Below, in pieces: positions 1-8,758 of a stretch of 56,447 bases of DNA. The stretch comes from Granulicella sp. (GTDB taxonomy: Bacteria; Acidobacteriota; Terriglobia; Terriglobales; Acidobacteriaceae): NCBI GenBank assembly GCA_027452215.1, contig DAIDGQ010000026.1:1-56447 (forward strand), in the 5' to 3' direction. The notes below the pieces were generated by a model. It did not search any database. It was not told the DNA's origin and was given only the letters and a program-made list of their open reading frames with translations. Numbering within the stretch: position 1 is the first letter of the stretch; the number at the start of each line of letters is the position of its first letter. Position numbers and translations under genes: made by a program.

Positions 1-515
1 GAGTGCGGCAAACGCAGCTTCGACAAAATCTGTGCCTGCGACGCATTATGCATCAGAAATAGCTGCACTAGATTCTCATCCACACCAATCAATCCTTGCG
101 TGGTATTCGCGATGATGGGTGCAAGGCAAATCACAAACGTCACAACACTGACAGCTAGCAGTCCCGGGCCAACCCAAATAATAATCAGAGGCGCCACCGC
201 GAGGATCGGGACGGTCTGTAGCAGAATCGTGTACGGGAAAAGCATCCTCCGTACCCATTGCGAGCGCGCGAAGATCAGTGCGAGCAGAATACCAACCACA
301 ATGCTCGCCAACAAACCCCCTGTTGCTGCCTCCGCTGAAATCATCAATGAGGACCCCAGATCAGGCAGCCGGAGCCATGCCACCTTCACCACCGCGAGAG
401 GTGTCGGCAGCAGATAGCTCGGTACAGAAAATGCCAGGATGATCGTCCACCAGCCGATGATCAAACAACTAAACACAAAAGCGACGCCCCCCATCAACAT
501 AAGACGTTTCTTCAT
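1..515 (-). CDS. ABC transporter permease, SsuC/TauC/ThiX type (partial, 3' end outside window)
   Basis: Inner-membrane permease of a binding-protein-dependent importer. Reading the reverse strand from the ATG at 515-513 gives an uninterrupted frame to base 1, about 171 residues. It opens with a Lys/Arg-rich start and a hydrophobic segment, followed by the SVPSYLLPTP stretch typical of this family, then further hydrophobic segments and the TVPILAVAPLIIIWVG region that precedes the EAA loop contacting the ATPase. The start overlaps the stop of the ATPase gene (ATGA), so the two are probably translationally coupled. The remaining part, roughly a third of a usual 250-270-residue permease, lies beyond the window edge. 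The family is seen directly; the substrate is unknown. Confidence 0.85.
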   Translation of the reverse strand, partial: MKKRLMLMGGVAFVFSCLIIGWWTIILAFSVPSYLLPTPLAVVKVAWLRLPDLGSSLMISAEAATGGLLASIVVGILLALIFARSQWVRRMLFPYTILLQTVPILAVAPLIIIWVGPGLLAVSVVTFVICLAPIIANTTQGLIGVDENLVQLFLMHNASQAQILSKLRLPH

Positions 516-1276
516 GCGCGATGCGTCTCCCTCAGCAGCTTCGAAGTCCGATTCACTATCTCATCAAAGGTCTTAGACTCCCGCGTGGCCGCCGTCCTCG
601 GATACGGTAAATTCACCACAATGTCCTGCGCGACCCGTCCCGGGTGCGGCGCCAGCACAATCACTCGAGATGACAGGAACACTGCCTCCGCCACAGAGTG
701 TGTCACAAACAGAACCGTCCAATTCTGCTCCTCACGCAGTCGTAACAATTCCTCATTCATCCGATCGCGCGTCATCTCATCTAACGCAGCGAACGGCTCA
801 TCCATCAGCAGAATTCGCGGCTTGGTAGCCAGTGCCCGAGCTATCGACACGCGCATCTTCATCCCACCAGACAGATGCCTCGGGTAGTGCCCCGCAACAT
901 GCGACAGCCCCACCAAGTCCAATAATCCCTCCGTGGTCTTCGCAATCTCCGCGCGCGTGCGACCTTCCAATTCCAGCGCCAGCGCCACATTCTTCTGTAC
1001 CGTCCGCCACGGTAATAGCGTTGCATCCTGAAAGACAAACGACACAATCTCCCGCGCATTCGCGGGCGTCATACCATTCACCCGAATCTCTCCCTCCGAA
1101 CAAGAGCTCAATCCCGCAACCAGCTTAAGCAGAGTGGATTTACCGCAACCCGACGGCCCTATGATCGACACAAATTCGCCCCGTTCAATCGAAAGATCAA
1201 TTCCAGTCAACACCGCGTCGGTGCCACTCGCGAAGCGTTTCCCAACTCCCCGGAACAAGACTTCAGGTATCGTCAT
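512..1276 (-). CDS. ABC transporter ATP-binding protein (SsuB/TauB/NrtD type)
   Basis: ATPase that powers the neighbouring permease; 254 residues, normal for the family. Visible motifs are Walker A GPSGCGKS (about residues 40-47), Q-loop Gln83, signature LSGGM (135-139), Walker B ILLMDEP (155-161, catalytic Glu160) and switch His193. The frame is open further upstream to 1354, but the ATG at 1276 fits the family N-terminus and overlaps the stop of the preceding hydrolase gene as ATGA; its own stop overlaps the permease start in the same way. This makes it part of the leftward operon. Sequence resembles nitrate/sulfonate/taurine/pyrimidine-type importers, and the substrate cannot be told from the ATPase alone. 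Confidence 0.93.
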   Translation of the reverse strand: MTIPEVLFRGVGKRFASGTDAVLTGIDLSIERGEFVSIIGPSGCGKSTLLKLVAGLSSCSEGEIRVNGMTPANAREIVSFVFQDATLLPWRTVQKNVALALELEGRTRAEIAKTTEGLLDLVGLSHVAGHYPRHLSGGMKMRVSIARALATKPRILLMDEPFAALDEMTRDRMNEELLRLREEQNWTVLFVTHSVAEAVFLSSRVIVLAPHPGRVAQDIVVNLPYPRTAATRESKTFDEIVNRTSKLLRETHRA

Positions 1277-2970
1277 GCAATCACCGGAAGATGCAACGCC
1301 GACCCACGCTCCGCATCGTGGAACACCATGTGCGTGGAACGCTCCCAATTCCATTGAGTCATCCGGCTTGGCTTAGTCGCATTCGAAGGATTGCGGTCAT
1401 ACAGAGGAAACGCACCCCCTGCAATCTCCAGTCGCACTCGCTCACCCACCGCAAACACACATGATGTAGGCTCCAGCGCAAACTCCCACCGGTGCACTCG
1501 ATCGCCTTCATACATTGCCCCGAACAAATACGAAGACCGCGCAATCCCAATGCAGCAGAACTCCGCTCGTCCGCCCGTGACCCTCACAAGCTTCGCAGTC
1601 AAATCAGCGCACACTGCAGACGTCGCTGCATACACCACCACACGCGGCGAACCAAATACATGCATCGCCTCTCTAAGCGGCTCACTCGTGTATACCAGCA
1701 GATTATTCCCCAACTCTATCCCACTCTGATCAAATCCTCCACTCAACGATAGCGGCCCACCCGGCGCGAGAACGGGAACCTCGGGGTCATACACAAACAC
1801 ATCCGGAGATTCATCATCAGCCGGTGCCTCCGACAAGCGCCCGTCTCCTTTCCGCGACTCGGCTCGTCCTCCGCTGTGAAGAAAATAAGTGCGTTCCTCC
1901 GCAGCGTGATAATCGTCTGCCTCAAGCCATCGATCCACTCCCAGCGCAAAGTGCCGAACGCGCGGCTGCTCGGCGAATGTTCCACTGTCCTTCAGCCAAT
2001 GATCAAACCAACGTAGCAGCAGCGAGTCCATATCCAGCAACGCCTCATTGCCTAGCGCTGTCTCGCCCACGCGATCGCCCCAAGGAATATGCACCCACGG
2101 TCCCGCCACTAGGTACTGCCCTTCGCGAGCGCGTTCCGTCCCTGCACCTCTTCGTAGCAATTCGAATCCGCGAATACTCCCCTCAAGATAGCTGTCGTAC
2201 CATCCCGAAACATGCAGCGCAGGCACCACGATTTTCTGCGCCCTCTCACTCACATCCATCGCTGTCCAATACTCACTCGGCGCATCATGCTCAAACCAGT
2301 CCCGGACATACGACGGCAGTGCCGGATCGGCAATCGCAGGATGCTCAGCATAGGGCATCACCGCAGCTTGAGCACGCACCGCACTCCACGCACTTTCCAG
2401 CTTGCTGCTTGCCTCCCGCAATCCGAGTCGTCGCGCGTCCTCCTTCAACATCTGCAAACCCCAGCCCAACGACGAGGCCAAACGCAACGCACCATTGTGA
2501 TAAAACCATCCGCGATACAAATCGCACGCAGTCATCGCTGGCGCAATACACTCCAGCCCTTCTGGCTGCTCGGCGGCTGCAAGTAGCTGCGTGGCTCCCT
2601 GGTAAGAAAATCCGTACATCCCCATCCGGCCATTACACTCGGGCCGCGTTCGCAGCCACGCAATTGTCTCCGCGCCATCACGCCCCTCATGCCGAAACGG
2701 ATAGAACGTTCCCCCCGAGCCACCTCGTCCGCGCACGTCCTGGATCACCACGTTATACCCGCGCCGCGCAAACCAAATTGGATGCGCATACACCACGGTC
2801 GATGCGATATCTCGCCCATACGGCTGTCGCATCAGTAACGTAGGCTGTGGCTTATCGCCTCCCGCATAGTAGTGATCGGATCGCAGTACAACACCATCGG
2901 ACATACAGCAAGCCACGCCTCGTTCCAGCGTCACTCCATCGCCACAGTCCACTCGCCGACTCTCGCCCAT
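1273..2970 (-). CDS. CocE/NonD family hydrolase (X-Pro dipeptidyl-peptidase S15-like)
   Basis: Serine hydrolase of the CocE/NonD/PepX superfamily, 565 residues, which is the usual length. The alpha/beta-hydrolase domain shows the DVRGRGGSGG oxyanion segment (about 78-87), nucleophile Ser122 in YGFSYQG, a candidate acid Asp259 in SGWYDSYLEG and a candidate base His294 in AGPWVHIPWG. A beta-rich C-terminal domain follows from about residue 350. Known members cleave esters (cocaine, cephalosporin esters) or Xaa-Pro peptides. No signal peptide is visible, so it is probably cytoplasmic. It lies 24 bp after the creatininase-family gene and its stop overlaps the ATPase start. It could open an ester or amide in whatever the linked ABC system imports. 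An internal Met at residue 23 is a possible alternative start. Confidence 0.9.
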   Translation of the reverse strand: MGESRRVDCGDGVTLERGVACCMSDGVVLRSDHYYAGGDKPQPTLLMRQPYGRDIASTVVYAHPIWFARRGYNVVIQDVRGRGGSGGTFYPFRHEGRDGAETIAWLRTRPECNGRMGMYGFSYQGATQLLAAAEQPEGLECIAPAMTACDLYRGWFYHNGALRLASSLGWGLQMLKEDARRLGLREASSKLESAWSAVRAQAAVMPYAEHPAIADPALPSYVRDWFEHDAPSEYWTAMDVSERAQKIVVPALHVSGWYDSYLEGSIRGFELLRRGAGTERAREGQYLVAGPWVHIPWGDRVGETALGNEALLDMDSLLLRWFDHWLKDSGTFAEQPRVRHFALGVDRWLEADDYHAAEERTYFLHSGGRAESRKGDGRLSEAPADDESPDVFVYDPEVPVLAPGGPLSLSGGFDQSGIELGNNLLVYTSEPLREAMHVFGSPRVVVYAATSAVCADLTAKLVRVTGGRAEFCCIGIARSSYLFGAMYEGDRVHRWEFALEPTSCVFAVGERVRLEIAGGAFPLYDRNPSNATKPSRMTQWNWERSTHMVFHDAERGSALHLPVIA

Positions 2971-2994
2971 CTACGCTCGCACCTGCCTCATCTC

Positions 2995-3789
2995 TTATGG
3001 CTTGTAATGATTCTCATAGTGGTACGCCGCTTCGAACGCCGCCGCCGCCTTCGCCGCTGCAGCGGAGATCCACCTCTCGCCATTCTCCGCGCTCGCCGGT
3101 CGAGGATCACCCATCACACCGCTTGCCGCTATATCTCGAGTCAGCCATGCAAAGTTCACCGCACCATTCTCCGGGGACAAAACACTCTCATCTTCCAGCC
3201 GTGCGATATAGTTCACCGTATACGCATTCGTATCTACCAACTCCGGAGTGGCACGCAACAACACCGCGGTCTCCCACTCTCCCGCATGGAAGCCATACTT
3301 CGCTTCTTGCGCATTCAACCCCTCAGCTTTAGCCCCCGCGCCTGCTCCCATATGGAATGTCCGCAATCCAAACTCTGCGCGAAGATCACGAGCCATCACA
3401 TCATTCAGCGCCGTATTCCCCCCATGCGAGTTGTACAACACTAGCTTTTTAAACCCAGCGGCCGCAACACTCGCTCCAATATCACGCAGTACCGACATAT
3501 ACGTCGTAGCCGACATCGCCATCGTTCCCGGAAACCCAATGTGCTCGTTGCTCTTGCCGTAGCACACCGGCGGCAATGCATAGATCAGCATCTCCGCAGG
3601 TAACAAAGCCAACGCCCTCCCCAGCAACGCATTATTAATCAGAGTGTCGGTCGCCAGCGGTAGGTGATGCCCATGCTGTTCAATCGCCGCAGTCGGGAGC
3701 ACAAGCATCGCCTTATCCTTCGGCAGCGCCTCCACCTGCTTCCAATTCAAATAAGCAAAATTTCGTTCATCGGGAATCCACGTCTTCAT
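2995..3789 (-). CDS. Creatininase family amidohydrolase
   Basis: Metal-dependent amidohydrolase of the creatininase (creatinine amidohydrolase) fold, 264 residues, full length. Metal-ligand residues are visible: Glu37 and His39 in AAIEQHGHHLP, Asp48 in LATD, His122 in NSHGGN, and the HAGEWETA segment (168-175). Family members open lactams or amides: creatinine to creatine, formamides of pyrimidine intermediates (ArfB), a peptide bond in mycofactocin maturation (MftE). The start overlaps the stop of the FAD-oxidase gene as ATGA, so it belongs to the same transcript. The real substrate is unknown; the operon suggests a cyclic or N-acylated nitrogen compound, and a literal creatininase role is not established. 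Confidence 0.9.
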   Translation of the reverse strand: MKTWIPDERNFAYLNWKQVEALPKDKAMLVLPTAAIEQHGHHLPLATDTLINNALLGRALALLPAEMLIYALPPVCYGKSNEHIGFPGTMAMSATTYMSVLRDIGASVAAAGFKKLVLYNSHGGNTALNDVMARDLRAEFGLRTFHMGAGAGAKAEGLNAQEAKYGFHAGEWETAVLLRATPELVDTNAYTVNYIARLEDESVLSPENGAVNFAWLTRDIAASGVMGDPRPASAENGERWISAAAAKAAAAFEAAYHYENHYKP

Positions 3790-5156
3790 ATCGGCTGGAC
3801 CTCGCCCACATCTCGTCGCTCGAACGTCGCCATCTTGCCCGGGTTCATCAATCCCTTCGGGTCATACCGATACTTCGTCTGTAATTGGACATTGTCCTCG
3901 CGATACCGCCCTCCGCCCTCTACATGGTTTACATGCGGGTTTGCAACGAACACACCAATCTCCCGGCAATAGGAGATCATCTCGTTCAACCGTTCCTCCG
4001 TCGTGAAACGAACGACGGGGATTGCACCCGGAATCACCACACCGGCGCCATTCTTCATCCATTCCATATGTAATAAAAAGTCACTGCAATATTTTTTCTT
4101 CAGCAGCGCAATCTGCTCACGAGATCTCTCCGCATCGAATCCGCACTGAAGATAGGTGTACGCGGCATCTGCCTTCATCGCCCACAGCGTCGTATGGTTC
4201 CACGTGTAATCCGATAGCAGCGGGGAAGACCTCAACCCCGCATACGTCTCCGCGTAGCTCACCGTTCCGCCCGCTGCCTGAGCGTCGTCAGCTAACTGTT
4301 CTCGCTGCGCCTCAGCAATCAGAAAAAAAATCGACGTATGACCTTCCAGCATCAGCTGCTTCACCGGTGCGAAAAATGACGGTATCGGCCACTCGAACAC
4401 GGTCACCAGTCTCTTGGTCCATGCCTCGTTCGCGGCGATCGTCTCACTAAAGTCATAAGCCGAATCGAACGCAGGAAAGTTCACCACCACCTGTGCCCAC
4501 TCCACCGCGGGAGTCAGCGCGATTCGTATTTGCGTCATCACGCCATTCGTTCCCCAGGCATGCAGCACATCATGCACCGCGTTGCCTTCATGCATCACGA
4601 CGCGAGGCTCCGTCTCCATCGTCACAACCTCGAATGCTCGAACCGTATCGAAGTCACGCAAACCTCCGTGAGCCACTGAGCCGATCCCACCCGACCCGCC
4701 TCCCAAAAATCCCCCCACCGACGCCTTTGCAATTGTCGACGGATAACATCGCAACTCCCATCCACGCTCTCGAGCATAATTCTCCAGTGCGCCCAGCTTT
4801 ACTCCCGGCTGACAAACCGCGACGCCCTCCTCATCGATCCCTTCGATCACATCCATGTGCTGTAGATCAAGCACCACGCCGCCTTTGAGCGGAACCGCCT
4901 GCCCATAATTTCCGGTACCAGCGCCACGCACCGTCACTGGTACATCATGCCGGTAGCAGTAGCGCAACACTGCGCAAATCTCCTCCGTGCTGATCGGCTG
5001 CACCACCACGTCCGCGCGCTTGCCATCGAGTTGTGCTTTCAACACAGGGGAGTACCAGTAGAAATCGCGAGAGAGTCGCTCCACTACCTGCGACTGCGTC
5101 AACACCCGCGCCCCATCGCCAAGAAGCTCAGACAGCTCTATCGCAAGATTGCTCAT
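3786..5156 (-). CDS. FAD-binding oxidase (GlcD/PCMH-type flavoprotein)
   Basis: FAD-linked oxidoreductase of the vanillyl-alcohol-oxidase/GlcD superfamily, 456 residues. The N-terminal PCMH FAD-binding domain is recognised by TVRGAGTGNYGQAVPLKGGVVLD (pyrophosphate-binding loop around residues 78-86) and the GGFLGGGSGG segment near residues 147-156. The C-terminus carries the usual KYRYDPKGLMNPGKM ending of the substrate-cap family. No His or Cys covalent flavin attachment site could be assigned by eye. Such enzymes oxidise hydroxy acids, alcohols or amines. It follows the deaminase gene after 57 bp and overlaps the creatininase-family gene, so it is likely one step of the same pathway. Confidence 0.88.
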   Translation of the reverse strand: MSNLAIELSELLGDGARVLTQSQVVERLSRDFYWYSPVLKAQLDGKRADVVVQPISTEEICAVLRYCYRHDVPVTVRGAGTGNYGQAVPLKGGVVLDLQHMDVIEGIDEEGVAVCQPGVKLGALENYARERGWELRCYPSTIAKASVGGFLGGGSGGIGSVAHGGLRDFDTVRAFEVVTMETEPRVVMHEGNAVHDVLHAWGTNGVMTQIRIALTPAVEWAQVVVNFPAFDSAYDFSETIAANEAWTKRLVTVFEWPIPSFFAPVKQLMLEGHTSIFFLIAEAQREQLADDAQAAGGTVSYAETYAGLRSSPLLSDYTWNHTTLWAMKADAAYTYLQCGFDAERSREQIALLKKKYCSDFLLHMEWMKNGAGVVIPGAIPVVRFTTEERLNEMISYCREIGVFVANPHVNHVEGGGRYREDNVQLQTKYRYDPKGLMNPGKMATFERRDVGEVQPI

Positions 5157-5213
5157 CGACTCTCCTCAGGCTCGATGCCACTGCAACGCCAATTCATTAG
5201 CCAGTTACGACCG

Positions 5214-5756
5214 TCACCGCTGCTTGCTCCAGGTACGAAAAGCCTTCTTCATCTTTGGGTGTGTGAAAAGAGTAAGGCACAACTCGCGCTCCACGGGCCC
5301 CTCGACTGAGCACGTCATATCCGACCGCGCCGCAACCTCTGTTGCCGGAATCCGTATCTGTCTACAGAATTGGTTAGCATCCTCGATCGTCGCGCCGTAC
5401 ACCACGCGATCCAGACCCGCCCACAACGCATTGGCCATGCACATCGGGCACGGTTCACATGTCGTGTAGAGCGTATAGCCCTTCAGAGAAAATCCCTTCA
5501 GCTTCTTGCACGCCAGGCGAATCGTCCGCACCTCGGCATGTGAGCTCGGATCGTTTTCCTTGCCCACTGCATTCGCAGCACGCATCAGCCGCTCGCCAGT
5601 CTGGCCATGAAAAATCGCAGCACCGAACGGTACAGGATGCTCCGTCTCCAGGGACCGAGCAGTCCACGTAGCAAGCGAGCGCATTCGCTCTGCATCCAGC
5701 GCCACAGTTTGCAGTTTCTCTTTGGATGTTTTGAGGCCCATAGTCGAAAATAGCAT
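5214..5756 (-). CDS. Nucleoside/nucleobase deaminase (CMP/dCMP-type zinc deaminase fold)
   Basis: Zinc-dependent deaminase of the cytidine/guanine-deaminase superfamily, about 180 residues. The zinc site is complete: His73-Ala-Glu75 (HAE, catalytic Glu) and PCPMC with Cys103 and Cys106. The spacing and the TTCEPCPMCMANALWAG context resemble guanine deaminases (GuaD) and TadA-like proteins; guanine or another amino-heterocycle is a reasonable but unproven substrate. A housekeeping TadA role is less likely because the protein sits first in a catabolic-looking operon with an importer. Start is ATG 5756; Met6 (5741) is an alternative that would move the palindrome at 5755-5767 fully into the 5' untranslated region. 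Confidence 0.87.
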   Translation of the reverse strand: MLFSTMGLKTSKEKLQTVALDAERMRSLATWTARSLETEHPVPFGAAIFHGQTGERLMRAANAVGKENDPSSHAEVRTIRLACKKLKGFSLKGYTLYTTCEPCPMCMANALWAGLDRVVYGATIEDANQFCRQIRIPATEVAARSDMTCSVEGPVERELCLTLFTHPKMKKAFRTWSKQR

Positions 5757-5767
5757 GACGCCGTCAT
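5755..5767. promoter_or_regulatory. Palindrome ATGACG-C-CGTCAT in divergent promoter region
   Basis: A perfect 6-bp inverted repeat with a single central base lies at the deaminase start, in the 143-bp space between the leftward operon and the rightward binding-protein gene. Its size suits a dimeric regulator. No regulator gene is adjacent and no second copy was noticed in the window, so its role is a guess. Confidence 0.3.
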
Positions 5768-5899
5768 TTCCCGTTAGAAATCCTTTTTACCGCTGCATGC
5801 TCTCAAATATTCTTTTGACGAGCTTGTCAGAGACTCGACCGCGCCTCCCATCATCTCTGTCCCCTCTGCAAACCTGGCAAACGATGCTACGCTGCATCC

Positions 5900-6880
5900 A
5901 TGAGTTTCCATCGCGTCCGCAATCTCGCCGCCGCTCTGTTGCTGTCTCTCGCCACGCTCACCGGTTGCCATTCCCGCTCGAATACATCCGGCCTCACGAC
6001 CGTAAAGTTTCAGGCAGACTGGTACCCGCAGCCCGAGCACGGCGGCTTCTACGACGCGATCGCCAAGGGCTATTACAAAGCCGAGGGCCTTGACGTCCAG
6101 ATCATCCCCGGCGGTCCATACGTCGCCAGCGAGGCGCTCGTTGCCAGCGGTGCCGTCCAGTTCGGTATGAACTCCTCAGACCATGTGCTCGAATCCATCG
6201 CCAATGCGAACGAACCCATTGTCGCCGTAGGTGCCACCATGCAGCATGACCCGCAAGGCATCATGCTCCACGCCAATTCACCTGTCCATACCTTTGCCGA
6301 CCTCAACGGCCACACTCTTGCCGTCAAACCTGGTTCCACCTGGTGGGAGTTCATCCGCAATAAATTCCACCTCGATCAGGTCCATGAAATCCCCGCTACC
6401 TTCAGTGTGGCGAACTTCCTCCAGGATCCGAACTACATTCAGCAGGCCTTCGTCACCTCCGAACCCTACTTCGCTCAACGCGCCGGAGTCGCCACTCGCA
6501 TGCTCCTTAACCGCGATGCGGGCTATGACCCCTATCGCGTCTTCTTTACCTCGCAGACCTTTGCACACGACCATCCCGACATCGTCGCGAAGTTCACACG
6601 TGCATCTATTCGCGGCTGGCGTGACTACATGAATGACCCCGCTGCCGCCAATGCCATGATCGAAAAGCTCAACCCGGCCCTCAGTCCCGATTGGGCAACC
6701 TATAGCTATAACGCCCTAAAGACGGGACATTACGTCATAGGCGACGACCCCACGGGCTCTCAGACTGGGCAGTTCGATCCCACCCGTTGGACCACTCTCT
6801 ACAACCAACTCCTCGAGTTACACGTAATTCAGAAGCCCATCGATCCCACCATCGCCTATAGCTTGCAATTCATGAAATAG
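5900..6880 (+). CDS. ABC transporter substrate-binding lipoprotein (NMT1/THI5-like, SsuA type)
   Basis: Periplasmic solute-binding protein, 326 residues, anchored as a lipoprotein: a hydrophobic signal ends in the lipobox TLTGC with Cys23. The mature part begins with VKFQADWYPQPEHGGFYDAI and continues with AKGYYKAEGLDVQI, the signature of the NMT1/THI5-like family, whose members bind pyrimidines, nitrate, sulfonates or taurine. It is transcribed divergently from the ATPase/permease operon, 143 bp away, and is the only binding protein in sight, so it is very likely the missing component of that importer. No clear Shine-Dalgarno precedes the ATG. The WYPQPEHGGFY segment recalls pyrimidine-precursor binders (ThiY-like), which would fit the deaminase and amidohydrolase, but no TPP riboswitch was recognised. 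Confidence 0.9.
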   Translation: MSFHRVRNLAAALLLSLATLTGCHSRSNTSGLTTVKFQADWYPQPEHGGFYDAIAKGYYKAEGLDVQIIPGGPYVASEALVASGAVQFGMNSSDHVLESIANANEPIVAVGATMQHDPQGIMLHANSPVHTFADLNGHTLAVKPGSTWWEFIRNKFHLDQVHEIPATFSVANFLQDPNYIQQAFVTSEPYFAQRAGVATRMLLNRDAGYDPYRVFFTSQTFAHDHPDIVAKFTRASIRGWRDYMNDPAAANAMIEKLNPALSPDWATYSYNALKTGHYVIGDDPTGSQTGQFDPTRWTTLYNQLLELHVIQKPIDPTIAYSLQFMK

Positions 6881-6933
6881 CGGACGACGGCTACGTGTGC
6901 TGGCGGCAAAGGAATCAACGCTCAGGCTTGTTC

Positions 6934-6962
6934 ATGAGTCACAACGCGATACTGTGGCTCAT
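6934..6962. terminator. Hairpin between convergent genes
   Basis: Arms ATGAGTCACA and TGTGGCTCAT pair over 10 bp with one mismatch around a 9-nt loop, in the 174-bp space between the convergent binding-protein and S1 genes. There is no U-tract on either side, so it is at best a weak or factor-assisted terminator. Confidence 0.3.
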
Positions 6963-7054
6963 CGCTAACCACGGACGCATAGCTGCACGTTGAGGCTCTG
7001 GACCTCATTGCAGAAGTTTCACAGCGCACCTCACGAACCAGGCGCTCTGTGCGA

Positions 7055-8758
7055 CTAAGCCAGCTCCAGTTCGATCGTCTCTGTCTCGCGATCGAGCTTT
7101 GCAATCCGGAAGCTCCGGATCTGCCCCATTCCGAGCGGCTCTGGTTTACGTGCGGACGCCGTCGCGCCGCCCTTCCACCGAGCACTCAGCATCGATGTCA
7201 ACGATGAAAGATCGACGCCTCCACTGCTTTTGTTCTCTGCAACGACAGCAGTGTCCGCCACAATCAAACACGCTGCACGAATCCCTTCGCCCAGTTCAAT
7301 CACCGCGGACTCTGGTGTTTGCTCGACGACTCGGCCCGACACTACGTCGCCCTCTTTATGTTCCTCTAGATACTCTCTGCGGCTGGTCGGAACTAGTTGC
7401 TTCATGCTCAACTTGATTTGACGTTTCTCTGCGTCGAGCCCAACTACCTGCGCCTTAACCATCTCTCCCACGCGTAGCACGTCCTGCGGATGTTGAATAT
7501 GCCGCTCCGCACTGATCTCGCTTACGTGAACAAGTCCCTCCACGCCTTCCGCCAACTGCACAAACGCGCCGAACTTCATCAGGCTAATGACGGGGCCTTC
7601 AATAGCAGACCCCACCGGGAACCTCTGCGGAACCTCACTCCACGGATCTCCCAGCGTCTGCTTCAGTCCCAGAGAAATGCGCCGCTCCGCTGGACTCACT
7701 GACAGGATCACCGCCTCGACCGTCTCTCCTTCCTTCAGTAAGTCGCTCGGCTTCCGCACCTTCTTCACCCACGACATCTCCGACACATGAATCAGTCCCT
7801 CGACACCCGGCTCAAGTTCCACAAACGCACCGAAGTCCATCAGTCGCACGACAGTGCCCGTTATGCGTTGACCCGTAACATATTTATCCGCCGCTGCCTC
7901 CCATGGCTCTGGCTGAAGCTGTTTCAGTCCGAGCGAAATACGCTTCGTCTCTGCATCGACACTGAGGATCTTCACCTCCACCTGCTGTCCGACGGTCAGC
8001 ACATCTTCCGCCGACTTCACGCGGCTCCATGCCATGTCGCCGATATGCAGCAGTCCATCGATTCCGTCCAGATCAACAAACGCGCCATAAGAGGCAAGGC
8101 TGCGAACCTGTCCACTCACCGTCTCGCCCACACGAAGTCCGGATAAGCGGCTCTGTTGCAGCGTGCTCGCCTCCTCTTCGGCAATCACGCGGCGATCGAC
8201 CACAACGTCTTCTTCCGTAGTGTCGAGCTTGATGATGCGGCACGTAATCTGTTGGCCGACGAGCTTGCCCATCTCTGCAGCATCGCGAACGCCGCTCCTC
8301 GACGCCGGCATAAACGCACGCACGCCCACATCCACCGACAGCCCTCCCTTCACCACGCCGGTCACTGTTCCCACCACTGCAGTCTTCTGCGCAAACGCCT
8401 CTTCCAGCGAGCCCCAATCCGTTGCCTGCGCTACCCGCAGTAGCGAAAGCTCATAGTATCCCTCGGGATTGCGGCCCTTCACCGAGATCGCAAACTTGCT
8501 TCCCGGAGTCACTCCCTCGGCATCGCGAGAAAAGGCGCTGCGCAACAAAACTCCCTCGGTCTTGTACCCAATATCCAGGTACACCGACTCCGCGTCCATC
8601 GAAACGACCGTACCCTCCATCTGTTTCGCATCGCCCTCGGATTTGTGCGTGTGCGTATGCTCAAATTCAGCAAGCAGTTCGCTAAAAGATTCAGCAGGCG
8701 ATTCGGGAAGGGCTTCACTCTCGGGGGCGGCGTTGGGGATGATTTCGTCAGGCATCAT
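7055..8758 (-). CDS. rpsA: 30S ribosomal protein S1 / S1-domain RNA-binding protein
   Basis: RNA-binding protein of 567 residues made of S1 (OB-fold) repeats, the size of bacterial ribosomal protein S1. Repeats lie at about 46-110, 122-190, 207-280, 292-365, 378-452 and 467-567. Repeats 3-5 are the most canonical, with GAFV(D/E/Q)L and GL(L/I/V)H(I/V)(S/G)(D/E)(M/I) motifs; repeats 1-2 are divergent, as in true S1, where they bind the ribosome. The last repeat is degenerate with a Ser/Gly/Ala-rich insertion. S1 promotes translation initiation on structured mRNAs. The genome could hold another S1 gene, in which case this is a paralogue. The N-terminus begins with two Met codons followed by an acidic linker. 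Confidence 0.85.
   Translation of the reverse strand: MMPDEIIPNAAPESEALPESPAESFSELLAEFEHTHTHKSEGDAKQMEGTVVSMDAESVYLDIGYKTEGVLLRSAFSRDAEGVTPGSKFAISVKGRNPEGYYELSLLRVAQATDWGSLEEAFAQKTAVVGTVTGVVKGGLSVDVGVRAFMPASRSGVRDAAEMGKLVGQQITCRIIKLDTTEEDVVVDRRVIAEEEASTLQQSRLSGLRVGETVSGQVRSLASYGAFVDLDGIDGLLHIGDMAWSRVKSAEDVLTVGQQVEVKILSVDAETKRISLGLKQLQPEPWEAAADKYVTGQRITGTVVRLMDFGAFVELEPGVEGLIHVSEMSWVKKVRKPSDLLKEGETVEAVILSVSPAERRISLGLKQTLGDPWSEVPQRFPVGSAIEGPVISLMKFGAFVQLAEGVEGLVHVSEISAERHIQHPQDVLRVGEMVKAQVVGLDAEKRQIKLSMKQLVPTSRREYLEEHKEGDVVSGRVVEQTPESAVIELGEGIRAACLIVADTAVVAENKSSGGVDLSSLTSMLSARWKGGATASARKPEPLGMGQIRSFRIAKLDRETETIELELA

Noticed and set aside
5757..5899. Thiamine pyrophosphate riboswitch before the THI5-like binding protein
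   Set aside because: Looked for because of the protein family, but the conserved CUGAGA and ACCUGAUCUGGAUAAUACC-like segments are absent on both strands.
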